From Leifsonia sp. Leaf336 (GTDB lineage Bacteria > Actinomycetota > Actinomycetes > Actinomycetales > Microbacteriaceae), in assembly GCF_001423695.1 (NCBI RefSeq), contig NZ_LMOZ01000002.1:186658-250657 (forward strand): 64,000 nucleotides of DNA, given 5' to 3'. Below, piece after piece: positions 7,366 through 14,840 of the stretch. Under the pieces are notes generated by a model. It did not search any database and was not told where the DNA came from. It worked only from the letters and a program-made list of their open reading frames with translations. Position 1 is the stretch's first letter; each line of letters begins with the position of its first letter. A program made the translations under genes and the position numbers.

Positions 7366-8364
7366 ATGGCCGCACCGAGCGAGGACCCGGCCGACCTGGA
7401 CCGCAAGGACCCGGAAGGGGAGATCGCGGCGCGGGCGGAGGCGTACCGCAACTGGGGCCGCTGGGGTGAGGAGGACGTGCTGGGCACGCTCAACCTCATC
7501 GACGCGGCCAAGCGAGCGGACGCCGCCGCCCTCGTCCGCGAAGGGCTGGCGATCTCGCTGGCGCAGTCGTTCGACATGAACGGCCCGCAGAAGGGCTGGC
7601 GCCGGCGCACGAACCCGGTGCACACGATGCTCGACACCGGAACGGACGCCGAGCGCGGCAACCAGGGTTTCCCGCACGGGCTCGGCGGCGCCGACGACGT
7701 GATCGCGATGCCGCTGCAGTGCTCGACGCAGTGGGACGGCCTGGGCCACATCTTCGACCACGGTTACGCCTGGAACGGCCGCAGGGCGGGCGACGTCGTC
7801 ACGAGCGACGGCGACCTCGTCACCGGCATCGAGCATGCGGCCTCCGCGATCGTCTCGCGCGGCGTGCTGCTCGACCTCGGGCGGCACCTCCGGCCCGCCA
7901 CCGGAGAGCTGGAGGACGGCCACGCGATCACCGCCGCCGACCTCCGCTCGTGCGTGGAGGCGCAGGGCGCGACGAGCGCGGTGGGCACCGGTGACATCGT
8001 CCTGGTCCGCACCGGCCAGTTCGCCCGCGTGCGCCGCGACGGCTGGGGCGAGTACGCGGGAGGCCCGGCACCCGGGCTCTCGCTGACCACCGCCGGCTGG
8101 TTGCACGACACCGGGATCGCGGCCATCGCGACCGACACCTGGGGGTTCGAGGTGCGGCCGAACGAGTTCGACGTGCCCGCGTTCCAACCGCTGCACCAGG
8201 TCGTCATCCCGAACCTCGGCCTCACCATCGGCGAGATGTGGGACCTCGAAGAGCTCGCGGACGCGTGCGCTCGGCTCGGGAGATACGATTTCCTCCTCTC
8301 GGCCCCTCCGCTGCCGATCACGGCGGCTGTTGGCTCGCCGATCAACCCCCTCGCGCTGCTGTAG
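7366..8364 (+). CDS. Cyclase family protein (PF04199, kynurenine-formamidase-like)
   Basis: A 332-residue protein starting 2 bp after the dioxygenase stop (ATG 7366). The family's metal motif HxGTHxDxPxH is recognisable in variant form as STQWDGLGHIFDHG; the second part, VGTGDIVLVRTGQF, and the terminal PITAAVGSPINPLAL are typical of the family. Members hydrolyse amide or lactone bonds or act as ring-opening hydrolases with a divalent metal. In aromatic operons of actinobacteria it is a frequent neighbour of extradiol dioxygenases, with an often undefined step. Membership is sure; the reaction is not. Confidence 0.85.
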   Translation: MAAPSEDPADLDRKDPEGEIAARAEAYRNWGRWGEEDVLGTLNLIDAAKRADAAALVREGLAISLAQSFDMNGPQKGWRRRTNPVHTMLDTGTDAERGNQGFPHGLGGADDVIAMPLQCSTQWDGLGHIFDHGYAWNGRRAGDVVTSDGDLVTGIEHAASAIVSRGVLLDLGRHLRPATGELEDGHAITAADLRSCVEAQGATSAVGTGDIVLVRTGQFARVRRDGWGEYAGGPAPGLSLTTAGWLHDTGIAAIATDTWGFEVRPNEFDVPAFQPLHQVVIPNLGLTIGEMWDLEELADACARLGRYDFLLSAPPLPITAAVGSPINPLALL

Positions 8365-8412
8365 CGGGCTCGCCGCCCCGCAGCGCACGCAGAAGAACAG
8401 AGAGGTTCTTGT

Positions 8413-9546
8413 ATGACCGCCGTCACGAAGGTCGCGATCGCCGGAAGCGGTGTCGCGGGTCTGGCCACCGCCATCCAGCTCGCCAAGGCAGGGGTCGAGG
8501 TCGATGTCTTCGAGTCCAAGCCGGAGCTGAGCGCGCTCGGCTCGGGCATCACGTTGCAGGGCAACGCGCTGCGCGCCTTCGACGCCCTGGGCGTCTGGGG
8601 GGACGTGCAGAAGAAGGGCTACTTCTTCGAGGGCCTGACGCTGCGGGCGCCCGGCCCGGACGCACCGGTCGTGGCCGAGCTGCCGGAGGTCAAGACCGGA
8701 GGCCCGGACTTCCCGGCCACCGGCGGCATGTACCGCCCCGACCTCGCCCGCATCCTGCTCGAGCACGCGGAGCGCGCGGGCGCGAACGTCCGGTTCGGGG
8801 CGAAGGTCACCGGCGTCACCGAGACAGCCGAGGGCGTCAGGGTGGAGGTCGACGGCTCGACAGCCGGAACCTACGACCTCCTGGTCGGCGCCGACGGGCT
8901 CAACTCGGCGGTCCGCGACCTGATCGGAATCGAGACCAGGCCGCAGCCGACCGGCATGGGCATCTGGCGGTCGTTCGTCTCGCGTCCGGCCTCCGTCGAG
9001 CACAGCGAGCTGTACTACGGCGGCCCGGTCTACATCGCGGGCTACACGCCCACCGGGGACGACACGATGTACGCATTCCTCGTCGAGCCGGCGCAGGAGC
9101 GGGTCGGCCTCACCGACGAGGAGGCCGTCGCCCTCATGCTCGAGGAGTCCGCGGCCTACGGCGGCCCCTGGGACGACATCCGCGCCGACCTGAAAGCGGG
9201 TGCGCACGTCAACTACACCTGGTTCACCCAGCACATCGTGCCGGCGCCCTGGAACCGCGGGCGCTCCGTCGTGATCGGCGACGCCGCCCACAGCTGCCCG
9301 CCCACGATCGCGCAGGGCGCGGCGCAGGCGCTGGAAGACGCGGTCGTGCTGACCGAGCTGCTGCTCGCCGCCGACACGGTCGACGACGCCCTGTGGGACG
9401 AGTTCCACGCCCGTCGCCTGCCGCGCGCGCAGGCCGTGGTGGAGGCCTCCGTGCAGCTCGGCCAGTGGCAGATCGACCACGACAGGGAGGCCGACGCCGC
9501 CGGGCTGATCTTCGGCATCTCCCACCGGATGGCGGAGCCGGCATGA
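8413..9546 (+). CDS. FAD-dependent aromatic monooxygenase (class A)
   Basis: A 377-residue flavoprotein hydroxylase. The Rossmann motif GSGVAG is at 11-16, the DG motif at VGADGLNSAVR (Asp161-Gly162), and the GD motif at GDAAHSCPPTIAQGAAQALE (289-290). These are the three hallmarks of single-component NAD(P)H-dependent hydroxylases such as salicylate or 6-hydroxynicotinate hydroxylase. It should hydroxylate the ring to give the diol for the dioxygenase two genes upstream. AGAGAGG precedes the ATG. Its stop overlaps the next start (ATGA). Substrate unknown. Confidence 0.9.
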   Translation: MTAVTKVAIAGSGVAGLATAIQLAKAGVEVDVFESKPELSALGSGITLQGNALRAFDALGVWGDVQKKGYFFEGLTLRAPGPDAPVVAELPEVKTGGPDFPATGGMYRPDLARILLEHAERAGANVRFGAKVTGVTETAEGVRVEVDGSTAGTYDLLVGADGLNSAVRDLIGIETRPQPTGMGIWRSFVSRPASVEHSELYYGGPVYIAGYTPTGDDTMYAFLVEPAQERVGLTDEEAVALMLEESAAYGGPWDDIRADLKAGAHVNYTWFTQHIVPAPWNRGRSVVIGDAAHSCPPTIAQGAAQALEDAVVLTELLLAADTVDDALWDEFHARRLPRAQAVVEASVQLGQWQIDHDREADAAGLIFGISHRMAEPA

Positions 9547-10523
9547 GGATCGCGCGGTGGACGACCGACGGCTCCGTCGAGGAGGGTTTCGTGATCGGCG
9601 ACCGGGTGGTCCCGTTCCCGGATGCGCTGACGGTGTCCCAGGTGCTGGCGCGCGGTCTCGCGGAGGCGCAGGCACTCCTCGCGCGGGTGGTGGGCACCGA
9701 CGGCGCCGCGCTCGCCGACGTGCGGCTGCTCGCCCCGCTCGTCCCCGCGTCGATCCGCGACTTCGTCGCCTTCGAGGAGCACGTCGAGGGCGTGAGCGCC
9801 TCCGTCGACGGCAAGAGCGAAGTGGTGCCCGAGTGGTACCAGGCACCGACGTTCTACTTCACCAACCCGCACACGGTGCTCGGCCCGGGCGAGCGGTTGC
9901 GGCCTCCGGTCAGCGCCCGCCTCGATTTCGAGCTGGAGGTCGCGGCCGTGATCGGCGGCGCCGGCGGCGCGAACCTCACCGCCGCGGAGGCCGCGGACGC
10001 GATCTTCGGCTACACGATCATGAACGACTGGTCGGCGCGCGACCTCCAAGCGCGCGAGATGAAGGTGCGTCTCGGCCCCGCCAAGGGCAAGGACTTCGGG
10101 ATGAGCCTCGGACCGTGGATCGTGACCGCCGACGAGTTCGAGTCCTTCCTCGACGACGAGGGCTTCCTCGCGATCGAGGCCGAGGTCTTCGTGAACGACG
10201 AACGCATCGGGCACGACCTGGTGTCGAACATGGGCTGGCCGTTCCCGGAGCTGGCCGCCTACGCGTCGCGCAACTCGCGGGTGGTGGCGGGCGACGTGCT
10301 CGGCTCGGGGACGACCGGCAACGGCGGCTGCCTTGCCGAGCTGTGGGGGAGGCGCGGCGAGCTCACCCCGCCTCCGCTGGCCGACGGCGACACCGTGCGC
10401 ATGGTGGTCGAGGGCATCGGCGAACTGGTCGGCCCGGTCGGGGCGGCCGTCGCGGCGCCCGAGCTGCCGGCGGCGCGCGTGCGTCCGCGGGCACGGAGCC
10501 GCCAGGAGCGTGTAGCACCGTGA
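9543..10523 (+). CDS. Fumarylacetoacetate hydrolase family enzyme
   Basis: A 326-residue protein overlapping the monooxygenase by 4 bp. The FAH-fold metal site is visible: Glu130 and Glu132 in DFELEVAAVIG and Asp162 in MNDWSARDLQ. The loop GKDFGMSLGPWIVT and the end motif GDVLGSGTTGNGGC are standard. FAH-family enzymes hydrolyse acylpyruvates or act as hydratases/decarboxylases on meta-cleavage products, so it likely handles the ring-opened intermediate. The last 20 residues are Arg/Ala-rich and run into a tandem repeat that also carries the start of the next gene. Confidence 0.88.
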   Translation: MRIARWTTDGSVEEGFVIGDRVVPFPDALTVSQVLARGLAEAQALLARVVGTDGAALADVRLLAPLVPASIRDFVAFEEHVEGVSASVDGKSEVVPEWYQAPTFYFTNPHTVLGPGERLRPPVSARLDFELEVAAVIGGAGGANLTAAEAADAIFGYTIMNDWSARDLQAREMKVRLGPAKGKDFGMSLGPWIVTADEFESFLDDEGFLAIEAEVFVNDERIGHDLVSNMGWPFPELAAYASRNSRVVAGDVLGSGTTGNGGCLAELWGRRGELTPPPLADGDTVRMVVEGIGELVGPVGAAVAAPELPAARVRPRARSRQERVAP

Positions 10524-10584
10524 GCCCGGACACCGTGAGCCCTGACACCGTGAGCCCTGACACCGTGAGCCCTGACACCGTGAG
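10520..10584 (+). repeat. 15-bp tandem repeat at a stop/start overlap
   Basis: Four consecutive units of GTGAGCCCTGACACC (the first has CGGAC for CTGAC) at 10520-10579, with a partial fifth copy. Each unit begins with GTGA, so each could serve as a start codon for the SDR; the stop codon of the FAH gene lies in the first unit. Copy-number change would lengthen or shorten the SDR N-terminus by five residues without shifting frame. A related unit occurs at 48608-48681. Confidence 0.9.
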
Positions 10585-11368
10585 CCGCGGCGCGGAGGGG
10601 CTGCTCGCCGGCATCGACGGTGCGACCGTCGTCGTCACCGGCGCCGCGCGCGGCCAGGGCGCCGCCGAGGCGCGCCTGCTCGCGCAGCTGGGCGCGCACG
10701 TCATCGCCACCGACGTCGTCGAGCCGGACGGCGCACTCGGTGACGGCGTCGTGTTCCGCCACCTCGACGTCGCCGACGAGGAGGCGTGGGGGCAGCTCGC
10801 CGCCGACCTGGCGGAGACCCTTCGTGGGTCGATGCTCCGCGGCCTCATCAACAACGCGGGCATCACGCACCGCGCCGGCATCGGAGGGACCGAGCGCGCT
10901 GACTGGGACCGCGTGATCGCCGTGAACCTGACCGGCCCGATGCTCGGGATGCGCGCACTTGCGCCGCTCATGGGGGACGGGTCGTCGATCGTGAACGTCG
11001 GCTCGGTCGCCGGGCTGACCGGCCACTACACGGCGGCGTACACGGCCTCCAAATGGGGTCTGCGCGGGCTGTCCCGGGTGGCCGCCGTCGAGTACGGGCC
11101 GCGCGGCATCCGGGTGAACACCATCCATCCCGGTTTCATCGAGACCGACATGACCGCGAACGCCCCCGCTGCGATGCGGGAGGCCCAGCTCGAGCTGACG
11201 CCGCTCGAACGGCTCGGCGAAGCCGCCGACGTCGCCGGCCTCGCCGTCTTCCTGATCTCCGATGCGTCCGGGTACATCTCCGGTGCCGACCTCCCCGTCG
11301 ACGGCGGCTTCGCCTCGTCGGCAGGGGCCAAACACCTGGCCGACCGCATCGCGGTCGGAACGCTGTAA
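10520..11368 (+). CDS. Short-chain dehydrogenase/reductase with repeated N-terminus
   Basis: From GTG 10520 (overlapping the FAH stop by 4 bp) the protein has 282 residues. The first 20 are four copies of the pentapeptide (V/M)SPDT, encoded by a 15-bp tandem repeat; each copy offers an in-frame GTG (10520, 10535, 10550, 10565, 10580), so the true start is uncertain. The SDR core follows: TGAARGQG at 40-47, NNAG at 111-114, Ser162, and Tyr174/Lys178 in YTASK. It should oxidise or reduce an alcohol/ketone with NAD(P). In this operon it probably acts on a ring-cleavage product or a side-chain alcohol. Confidence 0.88.
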   Translation: MSPDTVSPDTVSPDTVSPDTVSRGAEGLLAGIDGATVVVTGAARGQGAAEARLLAQLGAHVIATDVVEPDGALGDGVVFRHLDVADEEAWGQLAADLAETLRGSMLRGLINNAGITHRAGIGGTERADWDRVIAVNLTGPMLGMRALAPLMGDGSSIVNVGSVAGLTGHYTAAYTASKWGLRGLSRVAAVEYGPRGIRVNTIHPGFIETDMTANAPAAMREAQLELTPLERLGEAADVAGLAVFLISDASGYISGADLPVDGGFASSAGAKHLADRIAVGTL

Positions 11369-11383
11369 CGAAGGAGCCCTCCC

Positions 11384-12556
11384 GTGTTCATGTACTTCCC
11401 GACCAACTACGTCTGGAGCCTCGCCGTCGTCGCGACCCTCAACAACGGCGGGTACATCGACGAGGTCGACCGGGCGTGCAAGCCGGTGCTGCTCGCTTCG
11501 CAGAACGGCGACGACGCCGGCACGGCCGAGCTGTACTCCTCGTGGGAGGCCGTCGCCGACCGGCTCGTCGCGAAGGCGCGGGCCGACGAGGAGGCGGGCC
11601 GCCGGATCGGCGCGGGCGCGACCTACTACCGGGCGTCGCTGTACACCTCCCAGGCCGAGCGGCTGCAGTCGCCGCGGTGGGAGGGCCGCAACGCGGCGTA
11701 CCAGAAGTCGATCGACCTGCTGCTGAAGCACGTCGAGCTCAGCGGCATTCCGCTTACCCGCGTGGAGGTTCCGTACGAGGGTTCGTCGCTGCCCGGGTAC
11801 TTCTACCGCGCCCCGGGCGACGGCCCGCACCCGGTGATCATCCAGTGGAACGGCCTCGACTCGACCAAGGAGATGATGTACTACTCCGGGTTCCCGGCGA
11901 TGCTGGCCGAGCGCGGCATCTCCACCCTCATGATCGACACGCCCGGGTCGGGGGAAGCACTGCGCCTACGCGGCCTGACCGCCCGCTACGACACGGAGGT
12001 CTGGGCGGCCGCGATCGTCGACTGGATCGAGGCGAACGCCGACGAACTCGGTGCCGACCCTGCACAGCTCGGCATCGTCGGCTGGTCGCTCGGCGGCTAC
12101 TACGCCCCGCGGGCGGCGGCGTTCGAGAAGCGGCTCGCGCTCGTCGTGGCGTGGGGCGCGAACCACGACTGGGCGGCGGTGCAGGAGGCGCGACGCAACC
12201 GCGAGGGCGAGAACCCCGTTCCGCACTACTGGGACCACGTGTTCTGGGTGTGGGGCGTGAACGACATGGACGAGTTCATAGCCAAGACCAGCGCGATGCA
12301 CCTGAACGGCGTCGCCGAACAGATCACCGTCCCGCTGCTCATCACGCACGGCGCCGGCGACCGGCAGATCCCGGTGCGCTACGCCCACGAGACGTACGAG
12401 CAGGCGGTGAACAGCCCGCGCCGCGAGCTGCGGATCTTCGACGACCCGGAAGGAGGCACCGAGCACATCTCGATCGACAACATGCCGTACGTGGCCGGCA
12501 TCATCGCCGACTGGGTCGCCGAGACGTTCGAGGCGCTCGTGCCCTCCCGGAGCTGA
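11384..12556 (+). CDS. Alpha/beta hydrolase, 2,6-dihydroxypseudooxynicotine-hydrolase-like
   Basis: A 390-residue serine hydrolase with an N-terminal helical region (residues 1-120) before the alpha/beta core. The nucleophile elbow GWSLGG has Ser235; Asp326 (GAGDRQIP) and His361 (GGTEHIS) complete the triad. This layout, with a long helical N-terminus, matches the C-C bond hydrolases related to 2,6-dihydroxypseudooxynicotine hydrolase. Such enzymes split a ketone side chain from a ring, or a beta-diketone. It starts 15 bp after the SDR with GAAGGAG upstream and ends the operon, followed by hairpins. Whether it acts before or after ring opening is not known. Confidence 0.82.
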   Translation: MFMYFPTNYVWSLAVVATLNNGGYIDEVDRACKPVLLASQNGDDAGTAELYSSWEAVADRLVAKARADEEAGRRIGAGATYYRASLYTSQAERLQSPRWEGRNAAYQKSIDLLLKHVELSGIPLTRVEVPYEGSSLPGYFYRAPGDGPHPVIIQWNGLDSTKEMMYYSGFPAMLAERGISTLMIDTPGSGEALRLRGLTARYDTEVWAAAIVDWIEANADELGADPAQLGIVGWSLGGYYAPRAAAFEKRLALVVAWGANHDWAAVQEARRNREGENPVPHYWDHVFWVWGVNDMDEFIAKTSAMHLNGVAEQITVPLLITHGAGDRQIPVRYAHETYEQAVNSPRRELRIFDDPEGGTEHISIDNMPYVAGIIADWVAETFEALVPSRS

Positions 12557-12564
12557 CCGGAACA

Positions 12565-12640
12565 AGTCATCCGTTCGGATGACTGCTCCGCATCCCAGGG
12601 GGGATGGATCGGCGAGCGGATTCCCGCAGGCTGGGGGAAT
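12565..12640 (+). terminator. Three tandem hairpins after the catabolic operon
   Basis: Hairpin 1: AGTCATCC (12565-12572) and GGATGACT (12577-12584) with loop GTTC. Hairpin 2: CATCCC (12591-12596) and GGGATG (12601-12606). Hairpin 3: ATTCCC (12620-12625) and GGGAAT (12635-12640). No T-tract follows, as is common in high-GC actinobacteria. They lie between the hydrolase gene and the racemase gene on the same strand and most likely end the catabolic transcript. Confidence 0.6.
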
Positions 12641-12682
12641 GCGTGACACCAGCATGCGCCGCTCGGGGCGGCACGGGGGCCG

Positions 12683-13852
12683 ATGATGTCGTGGACCTCC
12701 GAGTTAACCGTCGACGACGACGCGATCCGTTCGAACGCCGCCTACTTCGCCGCCGCCACAGGAGGCCGCCTGATGGCGGTGCTCAAGGCCGACGCCTTCG
12801 GGCACGGTGCGATAGCGAACTCCGTGCTCGCGGCGGGCGCCACCTCCATCGGCGTCACCTCGATCGACGAGGCGCTCGCCCTCAGGACCGCGGGCGTGCG
12901 GGCGCCCATCCTGAGCTGGCTCAACCCGGTCGACGCCGATTTCGCGGCGGCGGTCGGCGCCGACGTCGATCTCGCCGTACAGAGCGCGCGGCTGCTGCAC
13001 GCGGTCGGTCGCGCAGCGGCCCAGCGGGGGACGCGCGCCAGGGTGCACCTCCACATCGACGTCGGCATGGCGCGCGACGGCGCCCCCGCGGCCGAATGGT
13101 CCGCGCTCTGCGGTGTGGCCCGCGAGCTGGAGGCGCTCGGCAGCGTCCGCGTCGTCGGGGTGATGGGCCACATGTCGTGCGCCGACCGGCCCGATCACCC
13201 GCAGAACCGCCGCGAGCGACTGGTGTTCACCAACGCGCTGCGGGCCACGCGGCGGCGCGGTCTGTCGCCCTCCATCGCCCACCTGGCCGCGACAGCGGCC
13301 ACCGTGACCGGGGTCGGCTCCGGCTTCGGGCTGCACCGCATCGGCGCCGGGCTCTTCGGCATCGACCCGTCCGGCACCTCCGACCGGCTGCGCCCGGCGC
13401 TCTCGCTGACGACGACCGTTGTCGGGTCGCGGGAGGTCGCGGCCGGAACCGGCATCGGCTACGGGCTGGAGCACGTCGCCGACCGGCGCACGAAACTCGC
13501 GCTGCTGCCCGTCGGCTACGGCGACGGCCTCCCGCGGGCGGCGTCGGAGCGCGCCGAGGTGCTGGTGCGCGGCCGCCGCCGGCCGGTGGTCGGGCGGTTT
13601 TCGATGGACATGCTGGTCGTGGATACCGGCGACGACCTCCTCGCGCCCGGAGAGACGGTCACCGTGTTCGGCCCGGGCGACCAAGGCGAACCGACCGTCG
13701 CCGAGTGGGCGGGCTGGTCGGGGACGATCGAGCACGAGATCGTGACGCGGATCGGCAGCAGGGTCGCGCGCATCCACCGGACGACGGCTGCGACGGCGAC
13801 CGCAGCGACGGCGACCGCAGCTCCGGCGAACGAGGAGGCGGCCCGTGCCTGA
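12683..13852 (+). CDS. alr: Alanine racemase (PLP-dependent)
   Basis: A 389-residue fold-type III racemase. The PLP Lys35 lies in MAVLKADAFGHG and the opposite catalytic base Tyr260 in TGIGYGLEH; PVGYGDGLPR and FSMDML are family motifs. It should interconvert L- and D-alanine, possibly D-serine, in the cytoplasm. ATG 12683 is followed by a second ATG at 12686. The C-terminus ends in an Ala/Thr-rich tail made by a 15-bp repeat. It overlaps the ligase gene by 8 bp, so the two are coupled. Because the chromosome probably has another alr near its cell-wall genes, this may be a dedicated copy. That is inference. Confidence 0.88.
   Translation: MMSWTSELTVDDDAIRSNAAYFAAATGGRLMAVLKADAFGHGAIANSVLAAGATSIGVTSIDEALALRTAGVRAPILSWLNPVDADFAAAVGADVDLAVQSARLLHAVGRAAAQRGTRARVHLHIDVGMARDGAPAAEWSALCGVARELEALGSVRVVGVMGHMSCADRPDHPQNRRERLVFTNALRATRRRGLSPSIAHLAATAATVTGVGSGFGLHRIGAGLFGIDPSGTSDRLRPALSLTTTVVGSREVAAGTGIGYGLEHVADRRTKLALLPVGYGDGLPRAASERAEVLVRGRRRPVVGRFSMDMLVVDTGDDLLAPGETVTVFGPGDQGEPTVAEWAGWSGTIEHEIVTRIGSRVARIHRTTAATATAATATAAPANEEAARA
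13790..13819 (+). repeat. Two copies of a 15-bp repeat in the 3' end of alr
   Basis: GCGACGGCGACCGCA occurs twice in tandem (13790-13804 and 13805-13819), coding for Ala/Thr residues in the last 25 codons of the racemase, just before the overlap with ddl. It is one of several short tandem repeats at gene ends in this window. Confidence 0.7.
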
Positions 13853-14804
13853 GCGGACGATCCAGCGTGTCGCGGTGATCGGCGGCGGCGCAAACGAGGA
13901 GCACGACGTGTCGCTCGCCTCCGCGGCCGCCGTCGTGCGCGCGGTCCGCGCCCTCGGTCTGACGGCCGTCCCCCTGACGATCGACCGCCGCGGAGGGTGG
14001 CAGGTCGATGACGGTCCTGTGGCTGCGGCGGAGGCGGTCCACCGCCTGGCGTCGTGCGATGTCGCGTTCCCGATGCTGCACGGTGTCGACGGCGAGGATG
14101 GCGCAGCGGCCGGGCTGCTGCGGCTGACGGGCGTGCCGTTCGTCGGCTCTCCGGTGCGCGCCGGCGCCCTCGGCATGGACAAATGGGTCACGAAACTCGT
14201 CGCGGAGGAGCTCGGCATCCGCACCGCGCCCGGGGTGCTCGTGGACGGACGCGTCGACGCGGGAGACCTCCATCTCGAGCCGCCGTTCGTCGTGAAGCCG
14301 ACCACCGGCGGGTCGAGCAACGGGGTCTCCGTGGTCCGGGAGGCCGGGCAGCTTCAGGCCGCGATCGAGAGCGCGCGGTCGTCCGGCGGTGCCGCGCTGC
14401 TCGAGGCGTTCGTCGCCGGCCGCGAAGTGGACATCGCCCTGTTCCGTGACCGTGACGGCGCGCTGCGTGCCGGCTCGACCCTCGAGATTGCGGTGGCCGA
14501 GGGAGCGGTCTTCGACCGGGAGCAGAAGTACGACGGGTCCGCGTCGTTCACGCTGCCGGCGCGCATCACCGCCGAGGAGCACGACGCCATCGACGCGGCG
14601 GCCCGCACCCTCTATACGGCTCTCGGCTGCGCCGGCATCGCCCGCTTCGACTTCTTCGTCACGGCGGAGGGCGTCGTGCTGAACGAGGTGAACACCGCCC
14701 CCGGCTTCACCGAGCAATCTCAAGTGCCCCGGATGTACACCGCCGTCGGTCTCGACTACCCGCGCCTCGTCGCGGCGCTCCTCGACGCCGCCATCGCCGC
14801 CTGA
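13845..14804 (+). CDS. ddl: D-alanine-D-alanine ligase
   Basis: A 319-residue ATP-grasp ligase, similar in length to the DdlB type. Conserved residues are in place: Glu19 in NEEHDVSLASA, Ser157 in VKPTTGGSSNG, Lys228-Tyr229 in the omega loop (REQKYDG), Arg267 (GIARFDFF), and Glu281/Asn283 in LNEVNTAPG. The Lys-Tyr pair favours a D-Ala-D-Ala-type dipeptide product over D-Ala-D-lactate. It overlaps alr by 8 bp; together they could make D-Ala-D-Ala from L-Ala. No vanX, vanY, vanH or murF is beside it, so a simple glycopeptide-resistance cassette is not supported. Confidence 0.88.
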   Translation: MPERTIQRVAVIGGGANEEHDVSLASAAAVVRAVRALGLTAVPLTIDRRGGWQVDDGPVAAAEAVHRLASCDVAFPMLHGVDGEDGAAAGLLRLTGVPFVGSPVRAGALGMDKWVTKLVAEELGIRTAPGVLVDGRVDAGDLHLEPPFVVKPTTGGSSNGVSVVREAGQLQAAIESARSSGGAALLEAFVAGREVDIALFRDRDGALRAGSTLEIAVAEGAVFDREQKYDGSASFTLPARITAEEHDAIDAAARTLYTALGCAGIARFDFFVTAEGVVLNEVNTAPGFTEQSQVPRMYTAVGLDYPRLVAALLDAAIAA

Positions 14805-14840
14805 CCCCGCGGATTGCGGAAACCGATCGGAGAAACCTGG

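Noticed and set aside
7225-9846. 873-codon antisense frame across the catabolic operon
   Set aside because: It is a shadow of four well-supported genes, with Arg/Pro-rich composition.
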